A DNA stretch of 64,000 nt from Flavobacterium covae (GTDB lineage Bacteria > Bacteroidota > Bacteroidia > Flavobacteriales > Flavobacteriaceae): positions 3,286,001-3,350,000 of the forward strand of contig CP067379.1 of the NCBI GenBank assembly GCA_019565575.1, written 5' to 3'. Positions 16,295 to 26,810 of the stretch are shown here, in pieces; positions within the stretch are counted from its first letter, which is position 1, and each line of letters begins with the position of its first letter. The translations under genes and the position numbers were made by a program. The notes below the pieces were generated by a model. It did not search any database. It worked only from the letters and a program-made list of their open reading frames with translations, and was not told the DNA's origin.

Positions 16295-18094
16295 ATGGAA
16301 TCAATTAGAAATATTGCCATTATCGCACACGTTGACCACGGTAAAACAACTTTGGTTGACAAAATTATGTACCACTGTCAATTATTCAGAGAAAATGAAA
16401 ACACAGGGGATTTAATTCTTGACAATAATGATTTAGAACGCGAACGCGGTATCACAATTACTTCTAAAAACGTATCAGTTACCTACAAAGGGACAAAAAT
16501 TAATATTATAGACACTCCTGGTCACGCGGATTTTGGAGGAGAAGTAGAACGAGTATTAAATATGGCTGACGGAGTATGCTTGTTAGTAGATGCCTTTGAA
16601 GGACCTATGCCACAAACCCGTTTTGTATTACAAAAAGCAATTGATTTAGGTTTAAAACCATGTGTGGTTATAAACAAAGTAGACAAAGAAAACTGTACTC
16701 CTGAAGAAGTACACGAGAAAGTTTTCGACTTAATGTTTGAGTTAGGAGCTACTGAAGAACAATTAGATTTCCCTTGTGTATATGGTTCTGCAAAAAACAA
16801 CTGGATGAGCGAGGATTGGAAAGTTCAAACTTCATCTATAGAACCTCTTTTAGACATGGTTTTAAACAATGTACCTACTCCTAAAGTTTCTGAAGGTACT
16901 CCGCAAATGTTAATTACCTCATTAGACTTCTCATCATTTACAGGTCGTATAGCAATTGGCCGTTTACAGAGAGGTATTTTGAGTGAAGGAATGAATATTT
17001 CACTCGTAAAACGTGACGGATCAATCACAAAGTCTAGAATTAAAGAATTACATACTTTTGAAGGTCTTGGTCGTAAAAAAGTACAAGAAGTCGTTGCAGG
17101 TGACATTTGTGCTATTGTAGGTTTAGAAGGTTTTGATATTGGTGATACTGTAGCTGATTTTGAAAATCCAGAAGCGTTAGCTACTATTGCTATTGATGAA
17201 CCTACGATGAGTATGCTTTTTACAATTAACGACTCACCTTTCTTCGGAAAAGAAGGTAAATTTGTAACTTCTCGTCACATTAAAGATCGTTTAACAAAAG
17301 AATTAGAAAAAAACTTAGCATTACGTGTTAACGAAACTGATTCTGCTGATAAATTTATGGTTTTTGGTCGTGGTGTATTACACTTATCTGTTTTAATTGA
17401 AACGATGCGCCGCGAAGGTTATGAATTACAAATTGGTCAACCTCAAGTTATTATTAAAGAAATTAATGGCGTAAAATGTGAGCCTGTTGAAGAATTAACA
17501 ATTGATTTACCTGAAAACGTATCAGGTAAAGCAGTAGAATTTGTAACGGTTCGTAAAGGTGAAATGTTAAGTATGGAGCCAAGAGGTGAACGTATGATTA
17601 TTAAATTTATCATTCCTTCTCGTGGTATCATTGGATTACGTAACCAATTATTAACAGCTACAGCGGGTGAAGCTATTATGGCACACCGTTTCTTAGAATA
17701 TCAACCATATAAAGGTGAAATTGCAGGTCGTATCAGCGGCTCTTTAATTTGTATGGAAAACGGAAAAGCAATTCCTTATTCAATTAATAAATTACAAGAA
17801 AGAGGTAAGTTTTTCGTAGATCCAAATGAAGATGTATACGAAGGTCAGGTAATTGGCGAGAACTCTCGTGGTGACGATATGGTTGTAAATATCACTAAAA
17901 CGAAACAGTTAACAAACTTCCGTAGTGCGGGCGCTGATGATAAAACTAGAATTGTTCCTGCTATAAAATTCACATTAGAAGAAGCATTAGAATATATTCA
18001 AAAAGATGAGTATGTGGAAGTAACTCCTAAATCACTTCGTTTACGTAAAATCTTTTTAAATGAAAATGACAGAAAACGTAATAAAATAGCATAA
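16295..18094 (+). CDS. typA: Ribosome-associated GTPase TypA/BipA
   Basis: 599 residues, full length. Elongation-factor-like GTPase that acts on the ribosome under stress and in assembly. G1 AHVDHGKTT (residues 11-19), switch RGITI, G3 DTPGHADFGGEVER and G4 NKVDK are all present. The C-terminus has the BipA-specific part (RGEMLSMEPRGERM-like stretch, IIGLRNQLLTATAGEAIMAH, GQVIGENSRGDDMVVN). Monocistronic: own promoter and terminator. No frameshift in 1.8 kb. Confidence 0.98.
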   Translation: MESIRNIAIIAHVDHGKTTLVDKIMYHCQLFRENENTGDLILDNNDLERERGITITSKNVSVTYKGTKINIIDTPGHADFGGEVERVLNMADGVCLLVDAFEGPMPQTRFVLQKAIDLGLKPCVVINKVDKENCTPEEVHEKVFDLMFELGATEEQLDFPCVYGSAKNNWMSEDWKVQTSSIEPLLDMVLNNVPTPKVSEGTPQMLITSLDFSSFTGRIAIGRLQRGILSEGMNISLVKRDGSITKSRIKELHTFEGLGRKKVQEVVAGDICAIVGLEGFDIGDTVADFENPEALATIAIDEPTMSMLFTINDSPFFGKEGKFVTSRHIKDRLTKELEKNLALRVNETDSADKFMVFGRGVLHLSVLIETMRREGYELQIGQPQVIIKEINGVKCEPVEELTIDLPENVSGKAVEFVTVRKGEMLSMEPRGERMIIKFIIPSRGIIGLRNQLLTATAGEAIMAHRFLEYQPYKGEIAGRISGSLICMENGKAIPYSINKLQERGKFFVDPNEDVYEGQVIGENSRGDDMVVNITKTKQLTNFRSAGADDKTRIVPAIKFTLEEALEYIQKDEYVEVTPKSLRLRKIFLNENDRKRNKIA

Positions 18095-18104
18095 TTAAAT
18101 ACCT

Positions 18105-18133
18105 AAAACCAGTCTTTAAAGGCTGGTTTTTTT
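18105..18133 (+). terminator. Terminator of typA
   Basis: AAAACCAGTCTTT and AAAGGCTGGTTTT form a stem ending in a T run, 11 bases after the stop. Confidence 0.85.
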
Positions 18134-18139
18134 ATTTTA

Positions 18140-18526
18140 TGAAATAACCCTAATTATGATTCCTTTTTTAAATATTGATTATGTGACTCCTCCTTACTGG
18201 AGTGATAAACATGAGGTATTTTATTTAGGGTTCTTCTTGTCATCCCGACCCTAGTAGGAATCAGATAAAGTGCATATATCATTTAAACTTTGAATTTTCT
18301 TTTTAAAAATAGGGTATCTACAAAAACAACAAAAATTAGTGTTGGTTCTCGATGAACTTCGCGTTCGAACGAACGATGATTTCAATTATATACTCAACCG
18401 TCTGTCCAAGTTGTTTTTTAAAAAACGTATCGAGAACTTTACTTTTAAATCCAGTATATTTTAAGTTTAAATGATATTATTTTTGACTATTAAACCTTAT
18501 TTTCCTCTTCGTTTTCGGAAATAAAA
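18140..18526. other. Intergenic region with a dispersed repeat, no gene
   Basis: No credible gene. It holds TATGTGACTCCTCCTTACTG (from 18180), whose inverse recurs with few changes at 43301-43325 inside another intergenic hairpin element. GGTTCTCGAT near 18350 and ATCGAGAACT near 18429 form a long-range inverted pair around the region rich in TTCGCGTTCGAACGAACGA. Confidence 0.4.
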
Positions 18527-18584
18527 AGAGGCTGTTTGAAAAGTAAAAAATTAACGTTAATTTTTTACTTTTCAAACAGCCTCT
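18527..18584. repeat. Perfect 58-bp palindrome with GAGGCTGT ends
   Basis: 29-base arms without loop, centred on TTAACGTTAA. It lies between the converging typA and cytolysin genes, 17 bases from the cytolysin stop, so it probably ends transcription from that side and perhaps both. Its ends (AGAGGCTGTTTGAAAAGT) resemble those of the element at 43260 and of the IS1182 copy. Confidence 0.85.
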
Positions 18585-18600
18585 CTAAATTAAATACTAT

Positions 18601-20276
18601 TTAGTTTACATAGCTATTTCCTTTTCCATTAACTTCAAAATTTACATAAGGAGCATCTCCTGTTGCAATAGTACCTCTTACTCTAAAAGAGCCTTGTAGT
18701 TTTTCAATAGAAGGGCGCACACTATTATTATATAACTCTGATTCTGTTATTTCTTTAAAATCAACTAAAACATTATTGGTTCTAAACTGATCCCAAGGTG
18801 CATAGGTTCCAAAACTTACTGTTTTATCATCTATAGTATATGCTATTTGGTTAAATGTACCTGTTGACGCTCCTGTTTTATGAACTGCTAAAACATATCC
18901 GTATTTTTTTACTGGAATAGAGGTTGGTGGTGTATTGTAAAAATAACTTCCATACCAAGGTGTATAATTTTTCAATACAATTTCTCTATCTGTATTATTG
19001 AATATGATAATTCTGGCACAATTAGCTATACCGTAATCTGATTTTAGTTTATCCACTGCTTTTTTGGCTTCATCATAAGTCTTTGCTGTATATAAAGTTT
19101 CTTCACATTCTGAATAGTTTGATACTCCGTTAACATTAATGGTAACATCAAGGTTTGATTCAATATTTACAGCGGTATACTCTATTGGGTATCCTGGGTT
19201 TTCTTTAGAAACTTCTGCTCCTTTAACTATAAAGTCTCTTACTTTATCAAAATTTCCTGCAAAAGCTCCTAATGAAGATTCTAATCCACTGGTTGCATTA
19301 CCTCCTAATTGTTTTACATATACTCTTGTATTTTGTAGTGTATTAGCATATTTTATTTTTTGATCTACTGTAATATTAGCCGTAGGGTTTTTATAAGCAA
19401 AGTTTAAAGCTTGCTCTATTTCTAAAGAACTTTCATCCGATTCATAAACCAATGCGTATAATCTACCATACGTTACAGACGATATATAAACTGCTGGATT
19501 ATCTACTCCTATATATTTATCAAATTCAGATCTTGGATATTCTTTTTTATCCAACCAAAATCGCCTTGAAGTCCTGGTTTTGCAGATACTGACACGTTAA
19601 AGAATTTTTGTTTAAGCGTAACAGCATAATAGGTTTTATTCTTTTTAAAGTCTATTCCAAAACTACCTGACAACCCTATAGCTGGTCCTGTATAACCAAC
19701 CCCCAAAGCCACTTGTAATTGTTTGCTATCATACGTTCTTTTAATATCAATGGTATAGTTAGCAGGAAATTTAGTTCCTGATGTATAATATCCTTCAATG
19801 ATTTTTTCTAAGGCACCTTGTACTTTTCCTGCTGTTGGATTTTCTACATTTAAACTGGATGGACTGGATGAACTGGATGAGAAGGCATCAACTTTTACTT
19901 CAATGCTATTTCTTCCACTTGCATCTACAGGAATAGAACCTAAGTTTCCTGTAGCAATAGTGCTTCCTTGAATCAGGTTACCTGGCCACATTAGGTGAGA
20001 TCCCGTTCCTAATTTTGAAAAGTTACCAAATGTTTTATCAAAATTTTCTTTAATAATTTGACAGCTTGAATAGCCTCTTTCATTTGATGATGGAGAAAGG
20101 ATTCTTCTACTAATTTTTAATTCTGTTTTAGGACCAGCATAAATCCCTTTCTCATTAAGAACTTTATCCTCTTTTAAGGATTCATTACCCGAAACGTCTT
20201 CGTTGTTACAACTCAAGACTGACATTTGCATTACAAATAGTAATGCCAACCTAGCATTTAGTTTTAAAAAATTCAT
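18601..20276 (-). CDS. Thiol-activated (cholesterol-dependent) cytolysin family lipoprotein (frameshift)
   Basis: About 558 residues after repair. MNFLKLNARLALLFVMQMSV then LSC gives a lipoprotein signal. The pore-forming core is clear: LMWPGNLIQGSTIATG, NVENPTAGKVQGALE, YYAVTLKQKFFNVSVSAKP, NPAVYISSVTYGRLYALVYE, VYVKQLGGNA and ENPGYPIEYTAVNIESN match the order of cytolysin domains 1 to 3. The C-terminal 130 residues lack the tryptophan undecapeptide of domain 4. Instead they read CARIIIFNNTDREIVLKNYT, GYVLAVHKTGASTGTF and TYAPWDQFRTNN, reminiscent of actinoporin/aegerolysin beta-sandwiches. One T is missing near 19557 (frame pieces 19509-20282 and 18601-19554). Probably secreted or surface-anchored pore former; target unknown. 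Confidence 0.82.
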
Positions 20277-20366
20277 ACACATTTATTTGTAATTATCTAA
20301 TCAATAAGCTTATTCTTTATTTTAAACATTATACATAACTCTAGTTGTTTTGGATAAATTGAAAAG

Positions 20367-20663
20367 TTACCGTAAAACAACGTCTTTTACAATTTCTCCT
20401 CCTAACTCTTCGTTTATCATTTTTATAATTTTATCTTTTCCATAACTTAATTCTTCTCTTAAAACGGCAGATGTTAATTCAACATATAAAACAGAGCCCT
20501 TTAATATAACTCCTTGTGTATAATAATTTACTCCATTTCCCATTAAATTTTTCCAAGCATCAACTACCGAAATTTGATTTAGTCCTTTCTCTAATTTGTT
20601 GGTCTGAATAATTTGTTTTAGAATATCTCCTATTGGACTATCATTATTCAATCGTTTTGCCAT
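20367..20663 (-). CDS. DUF721 (DciA-like) protein
   Basis: 98 residues: MAKRLNNDSPIGDILKQIIQ, then VVDAWKNLMGNGVNYYT and LYVELTSAVLREELSYGKDK. This is the DUF721 pattern; the related DciA protein helps load the replicative helicase. Its start overlaps the end of the upstream lipoprotein gene by 20 bases, so the two are co-transcribed. Confidence 0.85.
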   Translation of the reverse strand: MAKRLNNDSPIGDILKQIIQTNKLEKGLNQISVVDAWKNLMGNGVNYYTQGVILKGSVLYVELTSAVLREELSYGKDKIIKMINEELGGEIVKDVVLR

Positions 20664-21066
20664 CTTTCATTACTTTAGTATAATAATTTTCATTTCCATT
20701 TTCTGTTTCTAAAATCATTTCTTGGTCTGTAATTTTTAGGAGTTTGTCCTTGTGTTTTCCAAATTTGGAACTAAATTCTAAATAAATCTTACCTTCTTTT
20801 TCTATTCCTTTTATTGTTTCTTGTAAATCGTTAATTAAAAATTTACCTGTAGGTTGCCAACGTACTTTTTTATGAAATCCTTGATTTTCTATGACCTCAA
20901 AATAATCATAATTTTCATTTATTTCATATTTTTTATCCTCTCCTTCAACAACTTTTACTTTTTCTATTTGCCAATAACCGTTTAATTTATTTAATTCTTT
21001 TAATTCTATTTTTTTAGTACATGAAATAAGTAAAAAAACAAGTAGAATATTACTGGTTAACCTCAT
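20644..21066 (-). CDS. Lipocalin-like lipoprotein
   Basis: 140 residues. MRLTSNILLVFLLISC is a lipoprotein signal. The mature part begins LNGYWQIEKVKVVEGEDKKY and alternates beta strands with a WQPTGKFLIND segment, as in small flavobacterial lipocalin-like proteins that sit next to DUF721. Function unknown. Confidence 0.65.
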   Translation of the reverse strand: MRLTSNILLVFLLISCTKKIELKELNKLNGYWQIEKVKVVEGEDKKYEINENYDYFEVIENQGFHKKVRWQPTGKFLINDLQETIKGIEKEGKIYLEFSSKFGKHKDKLLKITDQEMILETENGNENYYTKVMKDGKTIE

Positions 21067-21195
21067 ATTTATTGTTATTATTATGTGGACGAAAATAAGG
21101 AGTATAAAACGATAATAAAACTATTTTATAGAATTTTTTATAAAAAAACCTTGTATTTTTTCTATTTTTTATAACAACAAACACTAAAAACACAC

Positions 21196-22483
21196 TTAAC
21201 CCACTGTTATTTTATATATTGTTAAACATTTTTCACGAGCTATTTTATGGTCTACTATAGGTTTAGGATAGTTAGGAGTTTCTAGCTCTGGAATCCATTT
21301 TTTGATGTATTGTAAATTAGGGTCAAACTTTTTAATCTGCTCGGTTGGGTTAAAAATCCTAAAATAAGGTGCTGCATCTACCCCACTCCCTGCAGCCCAT
21401 TGCCAGTTACCTACATTACTTGATTGTTCATAATCTAATAATTTTGTAGCAAAATAAGCTTCACCCCAACGCCAGTCTATTAATAAATGTTTGCATAAAA
21501 AGCTTGCCACAATCATTCGTACGCGGTTGTGCATGTGCCCTGTTGCATTAAGCTCTCGCATACCTGCATCTACAAAGGGATAACCTGTTTGTCCTTGACA
21601 CCATTTTTGAAAAAAAAAGCTCATTATTTTCCCATGGTATATGATCATATTTATCCTTGAAACTCTTGTGAATTGTATGGGGAAAATGCCATAAAATTTG
21701 CATAAAAAATTCTCTCCAAATCAGTTCGTTTAGAAACGTTGGGTTTTCAAAGGTGCGCACATGTTCTACTAATTTTCGTATGCTTAGAGTTCCAAAACGT
21801 AAATAAATGCTTAATAATGAGGTTCCTGGTAAACTGGGATAATTACGAGTGGTTTCGTAATGGTTTATCAAGGCATCTGAAATATTATATTTAGGTACTA
21901 CAATAGTAGTAGGTTTAAAACTAATGTCATTTAAACTTAAAAAAGGGTAATTATGTTGTATTATTTTATGTATTAATTTTTCAGAGGGGTAATATGGTAA
22001 TTGTATTGTATTTAATTTTTCTTTCCATTTTTTAGAATAGGGTGTATAAACCACATAAGGTGTTTGATTGTTTTTTAGTATTTCTGATTTTTCAAAAATA
22101 ACTTGATCTTTACATGTTTTAAAAGCTACTTGGTGTGATTTTAGTAACTCATTAATGGCTTTATCCCGTTTTCTGGCGGCTGGCTCATAATCATGGTTTG
22201 TGTAAACATTTTCAATTTTATGCTTTTTTATAAGTTCTGAAAAAATTTCTACCGGATTTCCATAAAAAATAGCTAAAGACTTGTTTACTATTTTAAACTG
22301 CTTGTCTATATATTGTAATTGTTGATGAATAAAGGAAACCCGAGCATCCGTTTTTTCTAATTGATTTAAAATAGTAGTATCAAAAATAAAAATGGGTAAT
22401 ACGCTCTGGTTTTCTTGCAAAGCAAAGTATAAGGCTGCATTGTCCTCTACTCGTAAATCTCTTCTGTACCAAAAAATTGTCAT
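21196..22483 (-). CDS. phrB: Cryptochrome/deoxyribodipyrimidine photolyase (frameshift)
   Basis: About 429 residues after repair. Repairs UV-induced pyrimidine dimers with blue light. N-terminal photolyase domain: [20 protein letters not shown] and [16 protein letters not shown]-terminal FAD domain: [48 protein letters not shown] and [20 protein letters not shown]. One extra T in a run of nine near 21610-21618 separates the halves (21548-22483 and 21196-21648). It follows the carotenoid genes on the same strand, fitting a light-damage response. Confidence 0.92.
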
Positions 22484-22493
22484 TTTTAATTAA

Positions 22494-22975
22494 TTATTGA
22501 AACATGTTAGCTAAAATACGGTATCGACTCTGAAAAATATAACGCACTTTATTAGACACCCACCATCCTGCCATTAAATTACCTAGAAGCCCTAGTGGTA
22601 GTTTAAAATTAACAATATCGGTCATTAATACGTTTCCTTCTGGTGTTTCTTCAAAATGATGTTCATGATGCCACATAGTATAGGGACCAAAACGTTGTTC
22701 ATCTACAAAAAATTTTTGGTTCTCTAAATGTGTAATTTCGGTTATCCAATTATTTTTAAAAAAGGAAAAACACCTATTTTGTAGGTAATAATTTGCCCTG
22801 CATAGGTAGTATTACTGGGGTTATTAGTAATACGAAAATCCATATCCTTAGGTGTAATTTTATCAAGATTTTTGGGCAAGGTAAAAAAATGCCATGCTTC
22901 ATCTAAACTAATAGGTAGTATTTGCTTAGAAGTTAGGGTATAAATACCTGATTGTTTTTTTATGCTAATATTCAT
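22494..22975 (-). CDS. SRPBCC-family (polyketide cyclase-like) protein (frameshift)
   Basis: About 160 residues after repair: MNISIKKQSGIYTLTSKQIL, DEAWHFFTLPKNLDKITP, then NNWITEITHLENQKFFVDEQ, TMWHHEHHFEETPEG and LAGWWVSNKV-like end. This is the START/SRPBCC fold often found between lycopene cyclase and photolyase genes in flavobacteria. One T is missing from a run near 22759. Its start overlaps the stop of the cyclase gene (ATGA). It may bind a hydrophobic ligand; the exact role is not known. Confidence 0.8.
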
Positions 22976-23700
22976 CTTTTTAAATTTTTATAGGATAATT
23001 GAGTAGTATAGTTCCATTTTTCTCTAAGATATTCAAACAGGAGTATGCTACTATAAAGCATTGTAAAACAATAAAAATTGTCTTCTAAAGGCATGGTTCC
23101 TATTTGAATATTTAAGTTTTCGGTATTGTTGTAATACACAACAGCTTGCGAGGTAAACATTCCTGTAAGTGCTGAATTAACTAAAAAAAAAGGAATGTAA
23201 ATAATAACAAAACTTATATAAAACTGACGAGCATAACGCCATTGATATATGCTTTGTAAGAACATAATTAATGCAAAAAGACCTAAACTTGAAGCGGTGT
23301 ATTTTTTTTCTAAATTAAAAAAAAGTAATAATACGCTAATAATGAACAGACTAACACTTATGTTTTGGGTTGCTTTTTTAGTCAATTTAATGTAAGGAAA
23401 AAAATAACACATGGAATAATGTATAAAGTTACTAGCATAGGGTATTAGCAAAAAAAACAACCATTCTTCTATGGGTAATTTTAAAAAGCGAATACCCATT
23501 AAGTAGGTGTTATTAAAACCCCAAATTTCTTGATAGGCAAAATAAATATCCCAAATAATAAAAAATAACCCTACAACAATAATGGATAGAAAATAAGGTT
23601 TCCAAAAACGAATAAAGTGGATCCATTTCTTCTCAAAACTAAATAGAAAGGGAATGGCAAAACTGGTTATATCTAATATGAGGTAGTAGTATTTTTCCAA
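22972..23700 (-). CDS. Lycopene beta-cyclase, CrtYcd membrane type
   Basis: 242 residues, strongly hydrophobic with about seven membrane helices. Two lycopene-cyclase domain motifs are visible, LKLPIEEWLFFLLIPY and TMPLEDNFYCFTML, each with the P(I/L)E(E/D) acidic core. This is the fused form of the heterodimeric CrtYc-CrtYd cyclase that makes beta-carotene from lycopene. Lies 4 bases after crtZ and overlaps the next gene. Confidence 0.9.
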   Translation of the reverse strand: MEKYYYLILDITSFAIPFLFSFEKKWIHFIRFWKPYFLSIIVVGLFFIIWDIYFAYQEIWGFNNTYLMGIRFLKLPIEEWLFFLLIPYASNFIHYSMCYFFPYIKLTKKATQNISVSLFIISVLLLFFNLEKKYTASSLGLFALIMFLQSIYQWRYARQFYISFVIIYIPFFLVNSALTGMFTSQAVVYYNNTENLNIQIGTMPLEDNFYCFTMLYSSILLFEYLREKWNYTTQLSYKNLKR

Positions 23701-23704
23701 GATT

Positions 23705-24178
23705 TTAATATTTTGTATTCGATTTTCTAGCTTCTTTAAAATATTTTATGGGTACAAATAACATTCCGAAACATTCGCCATCTGTTTTACCTAGGTGTTT
23801 GTGATGTACTTTATGAGCTTTTCTTAGTCCTCGTAAATACCAATTATTTGTATTTTCAAACCATTTGAATCTTCTGTGAATAAGAATGTCATGTATTAAG
23901 AAATAGGCTAATCCATAAAAAAAGATGCCTAATCCTATAAAAAAAAGTGCATTTATCCCGTTGTTTGCTCCAAAAAAGAATAATAAAATGCTTGGGGTGG
24001 CAAATACTATAAAAAAGAAATCATTTTTTTCGAAAACATGAGGATATCCTGGTTGATGGTGGTCTTCATGAAAATACCAGCCTAAACCGTGCATAATGTA
24101 TTTATGTGTAAGCCAAGTAATACCTTCCATTGCTATAAAAACAAGTAGCGTAATAAGTGTGTAATAAATCATTTGCAT
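23705..24178 (-). CDS. crtZ: Beta-carotene hydroxylase
   Basis: 157 residues with four membrane segments. The di-iron histidine boxes HKYIMH, HEDHH, HDILIHRR and HKVHHKH are all present in the order known for CrtZ. It turns beta-carotene into zeaxanthin, the yellow pigment common in Flavobacterium. Part of the crtI-crtB-crtZ-cyclase operon. Confidence 0.93.
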   Translation of the reverse strand: MQMIYYTLITLLVFIAMEGITWLTHKYIMHGLGWYFHEDHHQPGYPHVFEKNDFFFIVFATPSILLFFFGANNGINALFFIGLGIFFYGLAYFLIHDILIHRRFKWFENTNNWYLRGLRKAHKVHHKHLGKTDGECFGMLFVPIKYFKEARKSNTKY

Positions 24179-24210
24179 AATTTTTTTTATGTTTGTTATT
24201 GTAAGGGATT

Positions 24211-25059
24211 TTATTTAATTAAATTTAAATTTTTAAATACCATCATTTCGCCAAAAAGGTAAACTTTTCTAATATTAGAAACTCTAATTCTTTGGGTAAT
24301 TAAAACTTCGGGTTTACACTGCTTAATTTTTTTAAATAGGCTTAAGTAATATTTATAAGCCATATAAACGGCTATTTTAGAAGAAATAGGCAATCGTTTT
24401 ATTCCTATTAAAGCATTTTGAAAATCATTTTCAATGTCATTTTCTATATTTATTTTTTCATACGTAGAAAAACATTTAAAATTAACCTGAGGAAAATAAG
24501 TTCGCCCTAAATCGTTAAAATCAGCACTAATATCTCTTAAAAAATTAATTTTTTGAAAAGCAGCTCCTAAACTTTGTGCATAAGGTTTTAATTGTTCATA
24601 TTCCAGAACATTTCCATTTAAAAACACTTTTAAACACATTAATCCTACTACTTCTGCACTTCCGTAAATATATTCGTTGTATTTTTGATCGTTTAGATTT
24701 TGTATTTCTCCTAAATCCATTTTCATAGAATGCAAGAAAGAATCTACTAAATGTTGTGGAATATTCTTTTCGCGCTGGGTTTTACAAAACGAATTAATAA
24801 TAGGATTAAGCGAAATACCATTTTCAATAGAGGCTCGGTATTCGTTTTCAAAAAGCATCATTAATTTAGCTTTATCGTATTGATGAAAGGTATCTACAAT
24901 TTCATCAGCAAAACGAACAAATCCGTAAATGTTATAAATATGCTGTCTTATTTCAGGTTTAAACAATTTAGATGCCCATGAAAAAGAAGTGCTATATTTT
25001 TGGGTTACCATTTTTGAAGTAAGCCCTGAAATATGATCAAAAAGTTGCTCGTTATTCAT
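24211..25059 (-). CDS. crtB: Phytoene synthase
   Basis: 282 residues. Joins two geranylgeranyl diphosphates to phytoene. Aspartate-rich motifs FVRFADEIVDTF (near residue 50) and FLRDISADFNDLGRTYFP (near 173) bind the substrate diphosphates; YIYGSAEVVGLMCL is typical too. Follows crtI on the same strand with an 18-base gap. Confidence 0.95.
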   Translation of the reverse strand: MNNEQLFDHISGLTSKMVTQKYSTSFSWASKLFKPEIRQHIYNIYGFVRFADEIVDTFHQYDKAKLMMLFENEYRASIENGISLNPIINSFCKTQREKNIPQHLVDSFLHSMKMDLGEIQNLNDQKYNEYIYGSAEVVGLMCLKVFLNGNVLEYEQLKPYAQSLGAAFQKINFLRDISADFNDLGRTYFPQVNFKCFSTYEKINIENDIENDFQNALIGIKRLPISSKIAVYMAYKYYLSLFKKIKQCKPEVLITQRIRVSNIRKVYLFGEMMVFKNLNLIK

Positions 25060-25077
25060 AGTCTAAAGTTTAGAAGT

Positions 25078-26534
25078 TTATAATTGTTTTTTTAGAATAT
25101 AATCAGTTACTACTTTACCCGAAATTAAGGCGGGAGGTACTCCTGGTCCTGGAACGGTAAGTTGCCCTGTATAAAAAAAATTTTTGAGTTTTTTATTATT
25201 TATACGGGGGCGTAAAACAGAGGTTTGTAGTAGCGTATTAGCCAGTCCATAGGCATTGCCTTTACAAGAATGATAGCGTTGTTTAAAATCATTTACTCCA
25301 AAAGATTTTTTAAAGATTATCGCTTCCTTTAAATCTTCTCCGGTGCATTTTTTTGATTCTTTCTAAAATGATATCAAAATATTTTTCATGTATGGTTGGG
25401 TTATCATTTAGATCCACTGCTACGGGTATTAAGAAAAACCCAATTTCTTTTCCTTCTGGAGCCAAGGCATCATCTGTTATACTTGAAAAATTAGCATAGA
25501 ATAAAGGTTTTTTAGGGTATTCAAAAGTATCGTAAATTTCTGTTGCATGTTGTTCAAAATCGGTATCAAAAAATAAATTATGGTGTAACAAATGTTTTAC
25601 TTTTTTATTAAATGCCACATAGTACAAAAAGAACTTGGGGCAAATGTTTTATTTGACCAATAATTAGGGGGGTAATTTCTATTTCTATTTAATAAATTTT
25701 CGGTATGAGCATAATCTGCACCTGAAATAAATACATCTGCTTCAAACTCTTTATTTGTGGTACGTATTTTAGTTATTTTATGTTTTATATTTTCAATAGA
25801 TAGAACTTCTTCATTTATATGAAAAACAACACCCAGTTCTTTAGCTAACTGTACTATACCTAATGCTACAGCATTAAAACCTCCTTTAGGGTACCAGGTT
25901 CCTAAACCAAAATCGGCATAGTTCATAAAGTTATAAAAAGCAGGAGTCTTGCTAGGCTTAGCACCTAAAAATAAAACAGGAAATTCTAAAATACTGCGCA
26001 GCTTAGTATTTTTATTCTACTTCGTACTTGCTTTGCTATGGTTGTGGTAAATAAATGTAATCTTTTAGCTGTTTGTATTGAAATTAATTCCGTTATTGAT
26101 CTTCCTGGATTGTATACTAGGTCGTGAATAGCTATTTGATAATTATGATGTGCTTCTTTTATAAATTGTTTTAATATTTTTCCACTTCCTTGCTCTATAT
26201 TTTCAAATGTGTCTACAATTTTTTCAAGGTTATCATCAATATCTATAGAGTCATTTTCACCAAAAAACACTCGGTAAGCGGGGGTTAATTTTTCTAGCGA
26301 GTAATAATCTTCTACTTTTTTTCCAAAATCAGCAAAAAAACGTTCAAACACATCGGGCATCCAGTACCAACTGGGTCCCATATCAAATTTAAAACCGTCA
26401 ATTTCCATCATGGAAGCTCTCCCTCCTAGCTGTTCATTTTTTTCAACAACTTGTACACTATAGCCCGCCTTTGCCATATAACAGGCTGCTGTTAACGATG
26501 AAAATCCTGAACCTATGATAACTGCTTTTTTCAT
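25078..26534 (-). CDS. crtI: Phytoene desaturase (three frameshifts)
   Basis: About 486 residues after repair. FAD-dependent desaturation of phytoene to lycopene. The N-terminus MKKAVIIGSGFSSLTAACYM is the dinucleotide-binding fold; GGRASMMEIDGFKFDMGPSW follows. Later pieces: LRSILEFPVLFLGAKPSKTP, GTWYPKGGFNAVALGIVQL, ISGADYAHTENLL, LYYVAFNKKVKHLL and the C-terminal FYTGQLTVPGPGVPPALISG. Frame breaks lie near 26005, 25625 (one T short) and 25350 (one A extra). First gene of the carotenoid operon. Confidence 0.93.
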
Positions 26535-26554
26535 TTTGAAAAATTTAATTAGTA

Positions 26555-26562
26555 CAAATCTA
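26555..26562 (-). promoter_or_regulatory. -7 box (TAGATTTG) of the carotenoid operon
   Basis: On the minus strand TAGATTTG lies 20 bases before the crtI start. The -33 element is weak, which would suit a regulated promoter. Confidence 0.5.
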
Positions 26563-26572
26563 TACTATTTTA

Positions 26573-26603
26573 TTGTAAATAGAAAAATATTTTACTAAAT
26601 TTG
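26573..26603 (+). promoter_or_regulatory. Possible divergent promoter toward the SDR gene
   Basis: TTG at 26573-26575, 20 bases, TAAATTTG at 26596-26603. It is about 207 bases before the ATG at 26811, so either the leader is long or another start site exists. Confidence 0.35.
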
Positions 26604-26810
26604 AATTAACCTAATAAGTTATTAAACTAGAATACAGCTATTTACATAAAGATACAGTAATTTTTCTTATTTAAGAATATTTTTTTACACAATTAACAAG
26701 TAGTTATTATTTAGTTTTTTAATGATAAAAAAAACACTTTACTAATTCAAAAAGGACATTTAGTATTAGTTTATCTCAAAGAAAACCAATAACTTTTAAA
26801 ATGTTTACAG

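Noticed and set aside
16522..17631. Three minus-strand open frames within typA
   Set aside because: Antisense shadows of an intact, highly conserved GTPase gene.
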